A stretch of DNA of 64,000 nucleotides, from NCBI GenBank assembly GCA_038503075.1, contig JBCAML010000002.1, forward strand, positions 186,001 to 250,000. Direction: 5' to 3'. This document shows, piece after piece, positions 44,836 through 57,424 of the stretch. The DNA comes from Gyromitra esculenta (Eukaryota; Ascomycota; Pezizomycetes; Pezizales; Discinaceae). Every line of letters begins with the position of its first letter. Position 1 is the stretch's first letter. The notes beneath the pieces were generated by a model, which saw only the letters and a program-made list of their open reading frames with translations, searched no databases and was not told where the DNA came from. Both the position numbers and the translations under genes were made by a program.

Positions 44836-46440
44836 ACACATCCAAAAATCAGAATCAAAAAAACGAATCACGTTCTGCGATGTCCTGCGATGTCTTCCTT
44901 CTCACTGGTTTTTTTCTTTCTTTTTTTCGGTGCTAGAGGGAGGGAAAATTGGACGGAAAGTTGGGGATCTTGGATGCTGGCGGCAATTTTTCTGCGCTTC
45001 TTGCGTTTCATTTAGGGGGTACGGTCTTTTTGTGTATGGATAGTCGGGTGACGAGTGACGAGTGATGTTAGGGGGGCGAGAAATGAATGGGAACATACTT
45101 TACATACTGGGAGAATATAATTATCCTTTCAACATAAGGGGAGCTGTGTTTGGATTGTGGATGAATTACGGGCAATGCGATTTGCTCGAGATACCTTACA
45201 TTTGTGTGGCGTTATGCATAGAGTAAGGTCCTGCGGTATCGTATTTTTGGGTCGAAATGAGAATCTCCTTAAAAGACTATTAGAATTGAAATAAAATGGC
45301 GGCTTGCATAAAGGTGGGACCATTTTCCGAACCCCCTAGTGACTCAATGAAGATGTACCGTTTCACCTAGTCGTTCTGAATGGAGAACATCTTACCCTAA
45401 GTTATTAGTATTATAAATTTCCGTATTTCCTAGCATGCGATAAATTATAAGACAACTACAGTCCCAGCAGTTACGAGGATTTGCTACTGCGGTATCACAT
45501 TGTATCTGCCTCTGAGCTTTCTTAAGCTAGCTATTCACAAGCAGGCATCTTGTATACAGGAGGACTCCCTATCTACAACTAAGCATTTGATTCCTCCAAT
45601 ACTTCTTGGTTCTTCTCCCAGCACCCGATCTCATTCAAGCAATACTCTACGTGTATTGCCTTACGATTGTACATACAGCTTGATACGACGCATACTAAGA
45701 AAAAGGTTATTGCGTTCTTATAATACCATAGTTCCTAGTACCTAAAACATTGGATGCCATCTCAGGTTTATAATGATTAGAATATGGATTACCCCGTAGT
45801 AGCGTATCTGATCGTGTGCATATTGTTCTCAGGGGTGTCTTTAAAGGGTTATAAACCTTAGCCACAAGCGCAGTAGGTAGTGCTAGAAACGGTTCCTGGG
45901 CGAGAGAGCCCAGGAACATCCATGCTTGTAAAAGACAATCGCCCCAGAACTCTGGCGGTTAATAAACGGTTGGTTGTGAGAGAGTAGAAGCATCCTATAT
46001 ACGAAGCTACAGCTAGTGGATAAATGAAGTAAGGGTTTAAGCTAGGCTCAAAACAATCAGCCTGTCGAAAAATTGGAAACAAACTTAGTGGTGATGAGTA
46101 TACGCTTTCGACTACAGCCGGTTAAAACCGCAAACTACGACTATATGCAGCCACTACCATCACCATATCATAAGAATCAAGGATAGGATCCCATTCCATC
46201 AGCAAACCACCGCAGTCATCAGTCATCCAGCACAAAACATTACAAGAGTAGAAATACCAGCTTAGATTACGCAACAGCTCTATATACAAACTACGCTCAA
46301 ATCAAGCAACCACATCTCTTTTTTCTACTCTTTTTTTAAAAAAAGCAATAAACCTCCATCTCTCTAACCCTCTCCATCTCTCCCCCTGTACATAAATTAC
46401 CCATCCACGCCAGTAAAAAAAGTAAAATAGCACTGCGAAA
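44836..46440. other. Convergent spacer between eIF2-beta and Vma5
   Basis: 1.6 kb with only short frames. The minus-strand frames between 45707 and 46082 have no recognisable domain. It contains both 3' UTRs and possibly old repeat debris. Confidence 0.45.
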
Positions 46441-47826
46441 CTATGCAACCTCAAACTCAAAATAACAATACGCAGAATACTCGGTATCGCCCATAATCCC
46501 CGTCGCCAAATCACCCACATCATCCTTAATATTCCCCTTCTTATCCCGTCCGAATGCATTCCCGCCAAGGTAGTTGTACGATTTGTCAAGCGCCTTCTTC
46601 ACCATTTTTGCGTTTTTCTGGTTGGTCTACAATGCGTCAGCACAACCCGACCCAGACACAATTCTAGTCTTGCTAGGGATGGAGCAAACTAACCTGGATA
46701 ATAGCAGAAACAAACTCCAAAGGCAGCCCATACCGCAGCACGCTCTCCACAAACACACGCAACGCCTTAACGTGAGTCCACGCCATAAAAAGGTCGCTAT
46801 AACCCGTCCTCGCAAGCCTCAATACGTTACCATACAAACGACGTTCCGTAGCCTCTACATTCTTAGCCTCGCGCTCGTCTTCCTCCACCGCCGCGTCGCT
46901 CCACTTGAATTCGCGGGGGGTGAAACGGTGCGCACGAGCCTTGACCACGAATTCGTTGGAGTGCTTCTTGAATAGGGTGACGGAGAATAGAACGTATTCC
47001 TCATCTTCGGCGAGCTTTTGAGAGGATCGCGGGACTACCATGGGGGTCAGTGTCTCGTAGGTGCGGAGCCAGTCGCGCGAGAGGGATTTCGGGACGGCAA
47101 AGAGAAGGGTTTCGAGGTATTCAGATGGGGGGACAAAGTCTGATTTCTTGAGGATTGGTGCAAGGGACCGGGTGGATAGATTGCCACTAGATACTGGTTA
47201 GTTGGGGATATGGAGAGGGGGGAGAGGAATAAGGGATGGACTTTTGTTTTCGTTTCACGGAGACGAGGGTGCTTTTTACTTGCTGATATGCAGCGTATTT
47301 AGTCTTGATGTCGTTATCGAGCGATACGACTTCCTGTGTACTGTTTAGCTCTTTGCTGTAGACGTGGAAATACAAGGGTACAATACCCTTTGCAGTGAGT
47401 CCAGAAGCTCTGCGATGGACCTGTCGCTTCGGTATTTAACTTTGTTCCAGCTGAAACTTCGCAAATAGTGTTCCACGGGTTCTATATGCATCGTTAGCTC
47501 CATTTCCACCTCCGTAGAAAATAGAACTTACTGTCGTTAACTGTCTTGTGTCTCTCTACCTCCTGCGGGTTATCCACAATGCTCCTCAACACCTCAACCA
47601 CCTTCCCCACAGCACCCTCGACATTTGCATCTAGCTTTCCTAGCTCATCTGCTTGCAGGACTAACGCATCCAACGTCCCGATCTTGAACTCGGGGATCGG
47701 GAAACGCGAGATTATGTCCGTGTCAGAGGGGATGGTGGACTTGAGGGCAGCGAATGCTTCTAACGAGTCGTTCGAGGGGTGGATCGAGGACGGGAGGGCC
47801 ACGAGGAGATATGTGCTGCCCGACAT
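46441..47826 (-). CDS. VMA5: V-type ATPase subunit C
   Basis: Minus-strand exons 47826-47532, 47481-47387, 47333-47242, 47186-46694 and 46626-46441 give 386 aa with all junctions in phase. Family hallmarks in order: LLVALPSS at the N-terminus, PIPEFKIGTLDALVLQADEL, HYLRSFSWNKVKYRSDRSIA, the coiled stalk LDNDIKTKYAAYQQVKSTL, GNLSTRSLAPILKKSDFV, and the C-terminal head with ESVLRYGLPLEFVSAIIQ and NAFGRDKKGNIKDD. Subunit C joins the V1 sector to the peripheral stalks and is released during reversible disassembly. The donor of the third intron reads GTCCAT, a weak site, yet frame and conservation on both sides require it. The length matches yeast Vma5 (392 aa). Confidence 0.94.
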
Positions 47827-48033
47827 TGCTGGGGAGGGGATAGCTGTGGGTTGTAGTGGGGTAGGTTAGGAGCTTTAGTGACGTTGCTATCAGTCTTGGC
47901 TGGTTAGTCAGCTATCTCTATGCTGCAGTGTTCCCTATACTACGGACATACAATACCGGTATAGCTATCTAGGTGCAATTATTCAATTAACGACTCTAAC
48001 TTTCCACCATCTACATCATCCACATCCGTAGCC

Positions 48034-48734
48034 ATGCCGACGATTGAAGTCCTCCCTTCCTCCTCGACCAGTTCAGGTCCTAACTGGACCTACTCCAACC
48101 TCCCCCCGGCACTCGCTCACCGCAATTCCCTCCCCACAGCCACCTCCCGCGTCCGCACAACCCGTAATAACAACCTCGAGAACTCCGCGGCGAGACAGCG
48201 CCAGATCAATAGTCGCATTCTAGAGCTCGAACGCGACAACTACAGAGACATCCACATCCCGGTGCCTGCGCGGAAAAGGGACAACACCGCCAGATGTAAC
48301 CCCCCATATCCCGTCCTGTCCAACCACCCTTGCTGTATAAACTAATGTAGTCAGCATCACGCACCAAGTCCACCTCAACCCAAAACGTCCGTCGCGTTCT
48401 CGCTTCCCAGAAAACATTCGCGAACCACCTCGCCGACGCCGAAGCGCATACTGCCGCAGCGCCACTATCGCGCAAATCAGGCCGTGCGTCCCCGTCCTCG
48501 GATACAGAGATGGAGGCGGAGAGGGAATCGGCTGCGTGGGATGAAGAGGAGCCTGGTCCACTATTGGGGTATACGGGTGCTGCGGCGACACCGAGTACAA
48601 AGCCCAAGAGAACGTTTTGTGAGATTTGTGGGTATTGGGGGAGGTATAGGTGCCAGAAGTGTGCGGCGAGGTATTGTGGGTTGGAATGTGGAGGGGTGCA
48701 TGCTGAGACTAGGTGTAATAAGTTTTATGCTTGA
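48034..48734 (+). CDS. VPS71: HIT zinc-finger protein, SWR1 subunit Swc6/Vps71-like
   Basis: Exons 48034-48295 and 48355-48734 (intron starts GTAACC) give 213 aa. The C-terminus is a zf-HIT domain: CEICGYWGRYRCQKCAARYC, GLECGGVHAETRC, with the full set of Cys/His ligands. The N-terminal half is polar, with a helical stretch (ARQRQINSRILELERDNY), and a middle acidic region (EEEPGPLLGYTG) lies just before the finger. This arrangement is that of Swc6/Vps71, which in the SWR1 complex helps exchange H2A for H2A.Z. Other zf-HIT proteins exist (Bcd1, Hit1), but their fingers are N-terminal, which makes Swc6 the better call. It is divergent from Vma5, with only 207 bp between the two start codons. 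Confidence 0.85.
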
Positions 48735-49843
48735 TGGGTTCTAAGGGTTGGTGCTTTTTTTTTTTGGAGTTTTATGGGGTTTTATGGGGTTTTTTCCGAT
48801 TAGTTGTATGATATTGGTCTGGCGATGACATAGTTTGCTGGGGATGGGTTGTGATAAGAGGTCTACTCTTTTACTACAGTGATTTTTAATAGAAGACGAA
48901 TGGAGGTGGGAGAAGTGCTAGGGTAGGGGCGTGGAGATGGAACGCCAGGGCTTTTCGTTCTGTGAGGCCATCATATAAATAATATGAGGCCTATTCCATC
49001 TTCATAGCCCTGCCCCTAGTAAAGGAAGTAGAACAAGTAACGACAGTAGAGTAGAGCAGTAGAGAAGACAGCAAAGAAACCAAACAGCAGAGCAAAACGA
49101 GTGACAGCCAATGACAGACCAACCCAGATTAACCACTCTTTAAATAAACACAGCCCCAAATACAGGCAGAACACCAAGCTGCCCCATATCCAATTCCCAC
49201 CCCTCCACTCCCCCAACCCCGCAACCAATCACTCCATTCCTGGTGTTGTTATTGTTTGTTTACCCTCTAAATACCTATTATGCATGGTGATCACATCCCC
49301 CTCGGAGACACTGAAGCGATTGGCTATTCATAGCAAACCCTAACCCCGGCCAGCCTCTTTCTCTCTCCTCTTGCTGTGCTCGTCTTCCCGCCCAAATCAC
49401 ACTATATCCACTCGGTGGTATACAGTCCGTGTTATATACATACTTTAAACAAATTTATACCTACACTACTTCCCGTCTATACTCTCTCTCTCTCTTCACT
49501 CCTATTCCCCTCCGCATCCATAGGTACCTACTGTAGCCCTACCCTCACCGCATAGCAATACCCCTCTTTGTTTCTCGCCTTCTTTTGCAGATCCACAATT
49601 TCTGCAATTCTCGCTATTCCAATCCATCTGATTCCGTCGTCTGCTCGTTTCCAATTAATCAATTTTCCTTTCCGCTCTGTTCCGCTCTGTTCTGTTCACT
49701 GTGTTGTGTTGTAATACTTTTTATCCCAAACTCCACACGCCCACTCCCCCCCAACCGAGCTCTAACTGTAGCATTCGCTTAAGACAGCCACCATCGCGGG
49801 AAAGGGGAGAGGAGAAACCACGGAAGCCAAAACAGTGCTGCAA
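48735..49843. other. Intergenic region upstream of the F-box gene
   Basis: About 1.1 kb. The right half is C/T-rich with a TCTCTCTC run near 49482-49495, common in fungal promoters and leaders. No gene is seen. Confidence 0.5.
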
Positions 49844-52800
49844 ATGACGGATATGGCGGAGGCACGGTCACAGATTAGCTTTGATGACGATAACGAGCTG
49901 TTTCGTCAGGACACAGACGTGGAGTCGGATGGGGACGAGCAGCAGCAGCAGGATCACGAAGAGGAAGGTCACGGTGGGGAAGTGGAGCGTGAGGGCGGGG
50001 AGGTAAATCATAAAGAGGGGGACGAGCAGGGGAATCATAGAGAGGCGAAAGATCACAAAGAGGCAAGAAATCACAAAGAAGGGGACGAGAGGGGTCCCAA
50101 GCAGAGGGATGAGAGAGAAGCGCATACGGAGCTCACCGCCTCCATGAAAGATCCAGAATCTCCAAAACCCCTCCCAAAGGGCAAAGAAGTCGTCCTCGTC
50201 ATACCCCCACCGAAACCATCCATCTCGCGAAGGAAACCCTTGACGCTGACCGAGCTGCCAGTAGACGTGCTGAAAGAAATAGTCAAGGAGGTAGGTCTGA
50301 GGCATCTCCTTTCTGCATCACAGCTTCGAGTACGGCAAATACTATTCCACTTATCCTACCCCCCCAATCCGCTCGCGTCCCCCCCTCCACCCTCTTCTAC
50401 CTCCAGCTAACAAATGGGGTACAATCGCATTAGGTCAACCATACAAACGACCTTACCAACCTCTCACTCACATGCCATTGTCTCCACGTCCTCGCAATCC
50501 CACATATCTACTCCCGCTTCGACATCGTCTGGCCTGACGCCCTAACCCCAGGCGACCGCACCGGTGTCGATGCACTCACCTACGGTCTCGCAACCCTAGT
50601 AGCCGCAGGCCCACGCGGCAATGACTATGCGCGCTGGGTCAAGAAGTTCTCTCTCGGCAACGGCCCCGGCGAGTGGGTGAGCGAATACAACATCAACAAA
50701 GAGGGCGGGAAGATGCTTGGTACACTAGTGTGCCTAGCTATCACGCGCATGATCTCGCTCGAGACCTTCTCGTGGGATATGCCGACTGGTGTATTACGGG
50801 ATGTGTTTAAGGCGCTGCATGACCTGAATGGGAGGTTGAAGAATGTGCATGTGAGGTTTCATGATAACACCGAGACTACAACTCCCACGAGCCAGGATCC
50901 GAAGCGAAGGGTTGAGACGCCAACTTTTAAGGGCTTTAAGGGACTGCGTAGTTTGAGTGTGCTGGATATCGACGAGAGACAGTATTTAGAGGAGATTAGC
51001 TATGCGGTCGAGAACTCTGTGGATAGGCTACGGGAGCTAAGACTAGGGTTGGCGGCACATGTACCGTCGTGTGGAAGGTGGATTCGAGATCTGGATGAGT
51101 TGCATCATGGTGATAACGCGGGTGTTATTGGTGGGCCATTAGCTGCTGTTGGTGGGGTGTTGGGCGTTGTTGTTAGTAGGATTATCGATTTAGAGGAAGG
51201 GAGACGGAAGCGGAAGCCAGCACGTCTAGCGGAGGCAGTTGGTGCGAGTGGACAGAACGTGGTCGCGGGTGCGGTCTTAGAGGTGGCGGAGACTGTGCTT
51301 ATGACTACTGCAGCCCCGGCGGCTGTATATTTGAATGGAGATGGAAACAGTGGGCCTACGGTGGCGCCGACGGCACCGGTAGGGGAGAACCCTGCCCCTG
51401 TTTCTCCAGCATCGAGTGCCGCAGTGTCATTACCCCTACTGACACCGTCTGCGGGGTCAAGTATTGTTGTTGTTGGGGACGGTGAGGAGACGGATGTTGG
51501 TGTTTTGAGCACTCTGCCGTTCAATATTGTGGGCCCAGCAGCAGTGCAGGAGACTATTCCCAGTGCTGCGTCTTCAACGTTAACTACACCGATTTCCACA
51601 CCTACATCGGCACTACCACCTCTATTTGCGACCGAAACTCCTATAGTACCACCAATACCAACCGTCACAGCCCCAAAGCCAGTTAGAGTGAGAGCCCCAG
51701 AGCCAGAGGAGGAGGAGAAACCAATCCGCCAACTCAAATTAGAGACACTGGAACTTGAGCGAGTCCCGATCTCTATTCGGGTGCTGATAAAGGCGATTGA
51801 CTGGACATGTCTAGCCAACCTAACCATCCTCAACTGCCACGACCACGACCGGCTCTGGAGAGCGCTACGACACAAATTCTCGCCTCACCAGCCCGGCGCA
51901 GGCTCTATGCACAATAAATCAACCTACCAGCTTCACCACACCACACAAGGCCACCGATCACGAGGTACACCAGCTCAGGGACCAAACGACTTCAAGATTC
52001 GATTGAAGAAACTTCACACCGATACTGTCACCCCCCAATTGCTGTATTTCATCCGAGACACACTCCCGCCAAATTCACTCGAGGTGCTATTCCTGCAGGA
52101 GACACCGAACTTCAGTAGTACGGTACCGATGGAGTTTATTTACAGAGCGGCGATCAGACGACATAAGGGGAGTCTGCGGAAGCTGCTAGTCGATAGCAAT
52201 GTTGGCCTGGGCGGCGAGAACGCTGCGAAATGGATCTTCGAGAAGGAGGTGTTGGCGTTTGTGAGTAGTGGGAAGATGCCGCAGTTGCGGGAGTTGGGGA
52301 TGGCGATTGAGTGGAAGAACTGGGTTTGTCCCCCCTACTACTGCAGAATAGAAGAGAGCGCTGAACTAACAACTCGGGTAGCACTACTTCCTCACACGTC
52401 TCCCATCGGTACCGCAGCTCCGCTCGCTCTATATACATTACGTCCGCGGCGGCCCCCACATCACCGACTACGAGGCGAAAGAAATGGCGCAGCAGATTGT
52501 TAACACCGTTATCCTCCGCCCTGAAACTGAGATGTGCTATGTTGGCGTTCTCAATAAGTGTTTCGAGCTCCTTGAAGACGGTGGGGCCTCAGATGGTTCA
52601 GAGGAGCTGTCGGATGTTGACACAACTCATGTTGCAGCTGCAGGCGCACATAATAGTGCCGCTGCAACAGGCGGCGCAGCCGGTCCTGTAGGTGCTGGTG
52701 TTAATAGTGATGACGAGGACAGCGATGAGGTGGACGATGTGGATGACGACGATGAAGATGACGACGAAGACGACGAAGACGGCGATGAGACAGATACAGA

Positions 52801-52951
52801 TGCGGACGGCGTCGGTGGTGAGAAGGACCTGAGTGAAGATGAAGAATGGGGGAAGGAGAAGATTGATAAAGGCGTTAGAGTCAGACTTAGGGAGATTTTG
52901 TTTTATGACGATAAGGTGGCGGTGTTTAGAGCTAGGAGTGGGAAGTTGTAG
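49844..52951 (+). CDS. F-box protein with acidic C-terminus
   Basis: Exons 49844-50290, 50434-52323 and 52382-52951 give 968 aa, all junctions phase 0. Residues 20-110 are low complexity with repeated NHKEGDE-like units. An F-box follows at about 132-180: LTLTELPVDVLKEIVKE, interrupted by intron 1, then VNHTNDLTNLSLTCHCLHVL and YSRFDIVWPD. The long remainder (180-840) has leucine-rich segments (MISLETFSWDMPTGVLRDVF; KKLHTDTVTPQLLYFIRDTL) split by a Pro/Thr/Ala-rich disordered insert (about 390-535). The end has an Asp/Glu run (about 860-900). F-box proteins recruit substrates to SCF ubiquitin ligases; this type with degenerate leucine-rich repeats is common in Pezizomycotina and its substrate cannot be predicted. 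The start at 49844 is the first in-frame ATG. Confidence 0.75.
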
Positions 52952-54497
52952 TTTAGGTTTTTCTGGGGTAGGGTTTTCTTTTTTTTTGCTTTTATCCTTA
53001 TTTTTTGCGTTGCGTTGCTGTTTTTTTTTTATATACGATTTTTGCGAGTGTGAGTGTGTTGGACTTATGATTTTATGAATGGATGGATGGACATGGCTCT
53101 TCTGTTTTTTGTTTTTGTTTTGCTCCTTTGTCTTTTGTTTTGTCTTTTTTTTTTCGCTGCAAGGGTTTAATGGGACGGTTTTTACATGGGGCAATGAGGT
53201 ATGCTGGTACTTGGTACTTGAGGGGAGATAAGAACTATGTGTAGGTAGTTAAGGCAGTGAACTGAGAAGATGGGGGAAACTTGGCATTGGTGAAAAAAAG
53301 GTGCAATGTGTTATCTATTATATAACTTGATCAGTTACTTTGTGATGCGAGTGAAGGTTGGTTGAGACGATTGTTTACTGTGATTGTGATTGTGAGAATG
53401 GGTTTAGGATTATTGGCTTTTGGGCTGTTGTAAAAGAGGGTTGCGTGACTGGTTGGGTTGATCAGGGTCGGATGGGAGCCATATATCAAACATTATTCGA
53501 GGCTATTTAGGCGCGTCTATCGTTTGTGTCTTGTGGAGCTGCTGGTATCGCTTTAATGTCTCCTGCTGATCGAGTGATGGTGTATGATCACACGCATGTT
53601 TATCCTATTCCTGCACGAGGGTTGACTCGCGCTGCTAGTATGGTTGTCGGAGTGGTGCCGTTGCAGGGTGAGGTATCCTTAATAATTAAAGGGAGTTCTC
53701 CCCTTAAAGTGTATTCCTAAAGAATGAGAGTCTTGAATAACGATATTCTTTTTCATTTGGTGATCTCCTTTTAGGTATTTTCGTCGAGAACCTGGTTAAC
53801 TGGAGGTGGCAGCGTTTTTAATATCGTTCTTTAATTTTTCATGCTGAAACTATCAAGGTTGATAAATGAATATGATTTGATTTTTGTAACATAGGACCTC
53901 TTAGGATGGGTACAGTTGCGTCCAACAAGACCCTGCGGTTTCTGAAGTACCGCGACACAACGGGCTTGAGATTAATATTAATGGGCAGAAATCAACCAAA
54001 ATAATTGATATTCAATGGAAAGAAAAAAATGTAAGACAGTTAACTACATATGCGATTTATTCAAGTAGTAATAAAGGTAGAATAAAATTCTACTATATTT
54101 TTAAAGAAGGCTTGTCGTCGTCGCTTGGTTGCATTGTAAACCGCAGGGACTTGTTGAACACAACTGTACATAGTTAGATTTCAATACAGATAGTCATGAA
54201 CGATCACTCGTCGCTAAGCCAGACTGTCTAAAACCAGAAAATGAATACGGGGTGGGGCGCTTATTATCAAGGGCGTGCTGGAGGGTTTCACGTTTCTTGT
54301 CTATGGTTTCGATCGTGGATTGTAGAAGCGCTGTGCTTGTTTGTTGATGTTGCTTTTTGTCTTGGCAAGCTCCTCAGCACTACCAACGCGATGCTCGAGT
54401 CAACAAACCTCCCCACTATATATCTGCTGTAACTTCCCGTCCCAGTAACAGAAACCATCATTTTATCGAGCCGCGACGCGGCGATACTAGTAGGCAA
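52952..54497. other. Spacer between the F-box gene and BTB paralog B
   Basis: About 1.5 kb. It starts with T-rich 3' UTR sequence of the F-box gene (52960-53160). A 64-codon frame at 53526-53720 has no recognisable content. The remainder is AT-rich without features I can support. Confidence 0.45.
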
Positions 54498-55545
54498 ATG
54501 TCTACACAAACCTCCTCAGATGCCGCTATGAGCCTGCCAGAAGACCCATTACCGCCACAGTTTCCCGCACGAGCCACTTCGGATGCCGTAATGGGCCAGT
54601 CCGAGGACCAATCAACACCGCAACCAGCCGCAGTTTTCTGCTCCTCCGAGTCTGCCGCGGAGGGTTCTAGCCAAAAGATCGTGACGCAATTATCAATCAA
54701 AACGTTTATTCCAAAAACACTAGATGATAGCGAAGATAAACCGGATAGGTATGTGGTAGAAATGTCTAATAGTTAGCTTCTACCCGAGATATCCTAGCTG
54801 ATAATTCCTAGTTGACTAACGTTTAAGCAGATGTTTCGGGAGCCCTATCATAACTCTCTACGTGGGACCAGAAAGGGCGCCGTTCTACGTTCACCAAGAC
54901 GTACTTTGTGAAGCCTCTGGATACTTCAGGGAGAAATTTGAGGGCGAAGACCCGGAAGACGAAGATAGAAAGACATTTTTCAATCTTCCAGACGACGACC
55001 CAGATATCGTTCACAAGTTTGTAACCTACATGTACAGGCCAAGATTACGTCTCTTTCCAGACAACGACCCCGCAGACTTTGAATCCACTCTATACGCGCT
55101 TGCGAGGATTTATCTTCTCGCTGTTAGATTTGAACTCCCGGATCTCCAGTTCAAGGCCAATAAAGAGATTTTTAAGCGCCTAGATTCTGAAACAGACGAG
55201 AGCATCCAGGATCTCGAGGAGGAAAAGTTTAGGGATGATTTGGAGATGCGAATGGAGACCATACGCGAGGTGTACACCAAGACCACCTCAACACACGATC
55301 CACTGCGAAAGACGCTCGTAACCAATATGGCGCGACACTGGGTGTGTTACAGCGGAAGAGGCGGTATGCAAGATGAAGCAGATGGCTCTGAGAGCGAGCT
55401 GAGCATGTTTATGGAAGAAGTTCCAAGGTTTGCAAAAGACCTACTTCGCTACCTTCGCAGTTCTACACCAGGGAAATTCGTCCCCCCTCGCGATCCTTCT
55501 GTAAAAAAGCGCAAGTGGTCTGGTTCCGTAGTAACTCTGGATTGA
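54498..55545 (+). CDS. BTB/POZ domain protein (paralog B)
   Basis: Exons 54498-54748 and 54831-55545 give 321 aa. Residues 1-83 are Ser/Gln/Pro-rich, with a short duplicated motif (SSDAAMSLPEDPLPPQ and TSDAVMGQSEDQSTPQ). The BTB domain follows: PIITLYVGPERAPFYVHQDV, SGYFREKFEG, FNLPDDDPDIVHKFVTYMY and ALARIYLLAVRFELPDLQFKA. The C-terminal part (THDPLRKTLVTNMARHW; MEEVPRFAKDLLRYLRS) matches paralog A at 41745. The tail is basic (SVKKRKW). Possible roles are as a Cul3 adaptor or in dimerisation. The intron is phase 2 and lies at the same site, just before the BTB core, as in paralog A. The start at 54498 is the first ATG in the frame after the upstream stop-free but ATG-less stretch. Confidence 0.78.
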
Positions 55546-55629
55546 GGGGTACACATTGCTCACCTGCATTTCTCTAGTTCGGCGTGATAAAGCTGAAAAA
55601 GAAGGAAATACTATACTCCCAGGAAGCTG

Positions 55630-56480
55630 TTACTTCGTGGATACTATATTTTCCTCTTCTCTTCTCTCTCTCTCCTCTTGGGTGGGTTGGGCGCTAGGTA
55701 CTATAATAATCTGGAATATTGGGCCGCCATTTGTGAGGATTTCGTGAAACGACTTAATGCTTAAAGTTGGTGTACGAATAAATTGATGATTTATGGTATT
55801 ATAAGTTTCTGGTAGAGGCTTATTAGGGCGTTTGCTAACCAACCCAAACCGTGCTGGACACTTACCTAGGATATACGAAACAGGGCGTCCTTGATGCCTC
55901 TTGGGAACTCGAAGATTTTTGTAGGTTCTATGTTGCACATCCCAATCTTATGGAGGGTTCTAGATGGTTTCGCTTGCTCTTATGGTACACATGTAGTAGG
56001 CCTCTCTGATTACCCCTTAAACCACTTTATTTTACTATATACCGAGATATCAATCCACTTCGTTATGCGACGTAAATGCTGGAGAAACTCCCTAATACAA
56101 TTGGCTTCAGAGACAGAAATTAGTGAGGCTTGTGTACACGGGCGCTTGGGAGGTTTTAGAAGGGTAATATTTAGTATACAGGCAGGGTGCGCTGCTAGCC
56201 TGTAGGGGATAAAGCAGTTGGCCCCGTTTGTCCCTACTATTTTGACAGTTGAGAACATCAAAAAGGTCGAGTGAGGTTTGTTAGCATGTGTCCTGGTGCG
56301 GTATTCCATAGTACGCTTGGAGGCTCTATATATTGCCTCCAACCCCTCTTTATAGCTCGATATACTCCATACATGTAATAAACTCTTTTCTGAGCTTGAT
56401 TCGCCTTGTGCATCATGACCTTTAGTGCTTGGATTAGTGAGCAAGGCCTCGCAGAAGGCCCGAAGACCCAGCAAGCGCAA
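55630..56480 (-). pseudogene. Possible Copia-type pol relic
   Basis: Two minus-strand frames with stops between them. A stretch around KPSRTLHKIGMCNIEPTK (about 55920-55985, read through stops) loosely resembles the KPxLxHLxxxGCxAY region at the integrase C-terminal end of fungal Copia elements. There are many stops and no catalytic motif, and the assignment is weak. Confidence 0.2.
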
Positions 56481-57283
56481 TACAAAGAATTATTTCCTAA
56501 GATATATGTTTTTCGTAGGACCGTGGGTATCCACGTACATACAAATTAGCCTCAACCGGTCAGAGAAGTTAACTGAGTGAGACAAATACACACAAGCATT
56601 GATATAGACATCTGGACTATTTAGTTTACGGAGATTGTAGTCCGCCATATAATTCTATCGTTGAACAATATGCGACCAGGGAGCGCTGGTTTGAACACTA
56701 TAGATTGTAAACTTTGATCGCACCTTCTTCTTTCTACCCACGCTTTGGATACCACCACATAGAGTGAAATCAAAATGCTTTGACTCACAATAGTAACTTT
56801 AACGGTTCTCTTTCTCCCCCTGCTGTTTTTGGTTGTATGTACGTGAGTTGTTCGAAGTTGGTTGCCGAAATGGATTGTGTTTTGGGAGGGCTATTGCTCT
56901 CCTGGTGGGATGGGATTGTGACAACTTGAAGAAAACCGTAGGCGTCTAACTAGAAATGATGTTGGTTTCCAGCGACTTGTATCTCCCAAACCAAATACAT
57001 ACATATATTTATCTTTCGTAAAACCCATGAGCCTCGTAGGTAGGCGTTTTATCAGATGGCAGTTAAAACACACCTGGAGCCTTCGTCAAGAATTCCCAGT
57101 ATTTCTTTTAGTACGAAAATTAATTTAGAGAGAGGGATAAGGAGACTGACCAGCGCAGACTATGCGTATAGATAGACGATGACTGACGACGATGATGATA
57201 GAAAGTTGAGTCGGTGGTGGGTGGCAGAACTTCATGGATATAAGTAAGCAAAGAAGTCATATACTTTCGTAAGACTAGGAAGG

Positions 57284-57424
57284 TTTGGCCGGGTGGTTAG
57301 CATGCTCTGTTGTATGTTCGCCTCTTTGGGCAGCCATGAGGCACTAGCTCCCCCTGCTTGACGGGTAATCTATGCTTTTGCTGCTGCCCAAGGTCGCCCG
57401 TTCGATTCGCTGTTCTCCCCTTTT
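57284..57424 (+). ncRNA. Pol III-like structured unit (tRNA-derived)
   Basis: An A-box-like TGGCCGGGTGGTTAGC lies at about 57290, a B-box-like CGTTCGATTCG at about 57400, and a TTTTT terminator at 57420-57424. Between the boxes, CTTTGGGCAGC (about 57334) can pair with GCTGCCCAAGG (about 57382) in an 11-bp stem with one G-U pair. The ends do not form a good acceptor stem, so it is not a normal tRNA gene; a tRNA-derived SINE head, a decayed intron-containing tRNA or a small RNA gene are all possible. Confidence 0.4.

Noticed and set aside
51105..51875. 256-codon minus-strand frame inside the F-box gene
   Set aside because: Shadow of the Pro/Thr/Ala-rich insert of the F-box protein; no independent signals.
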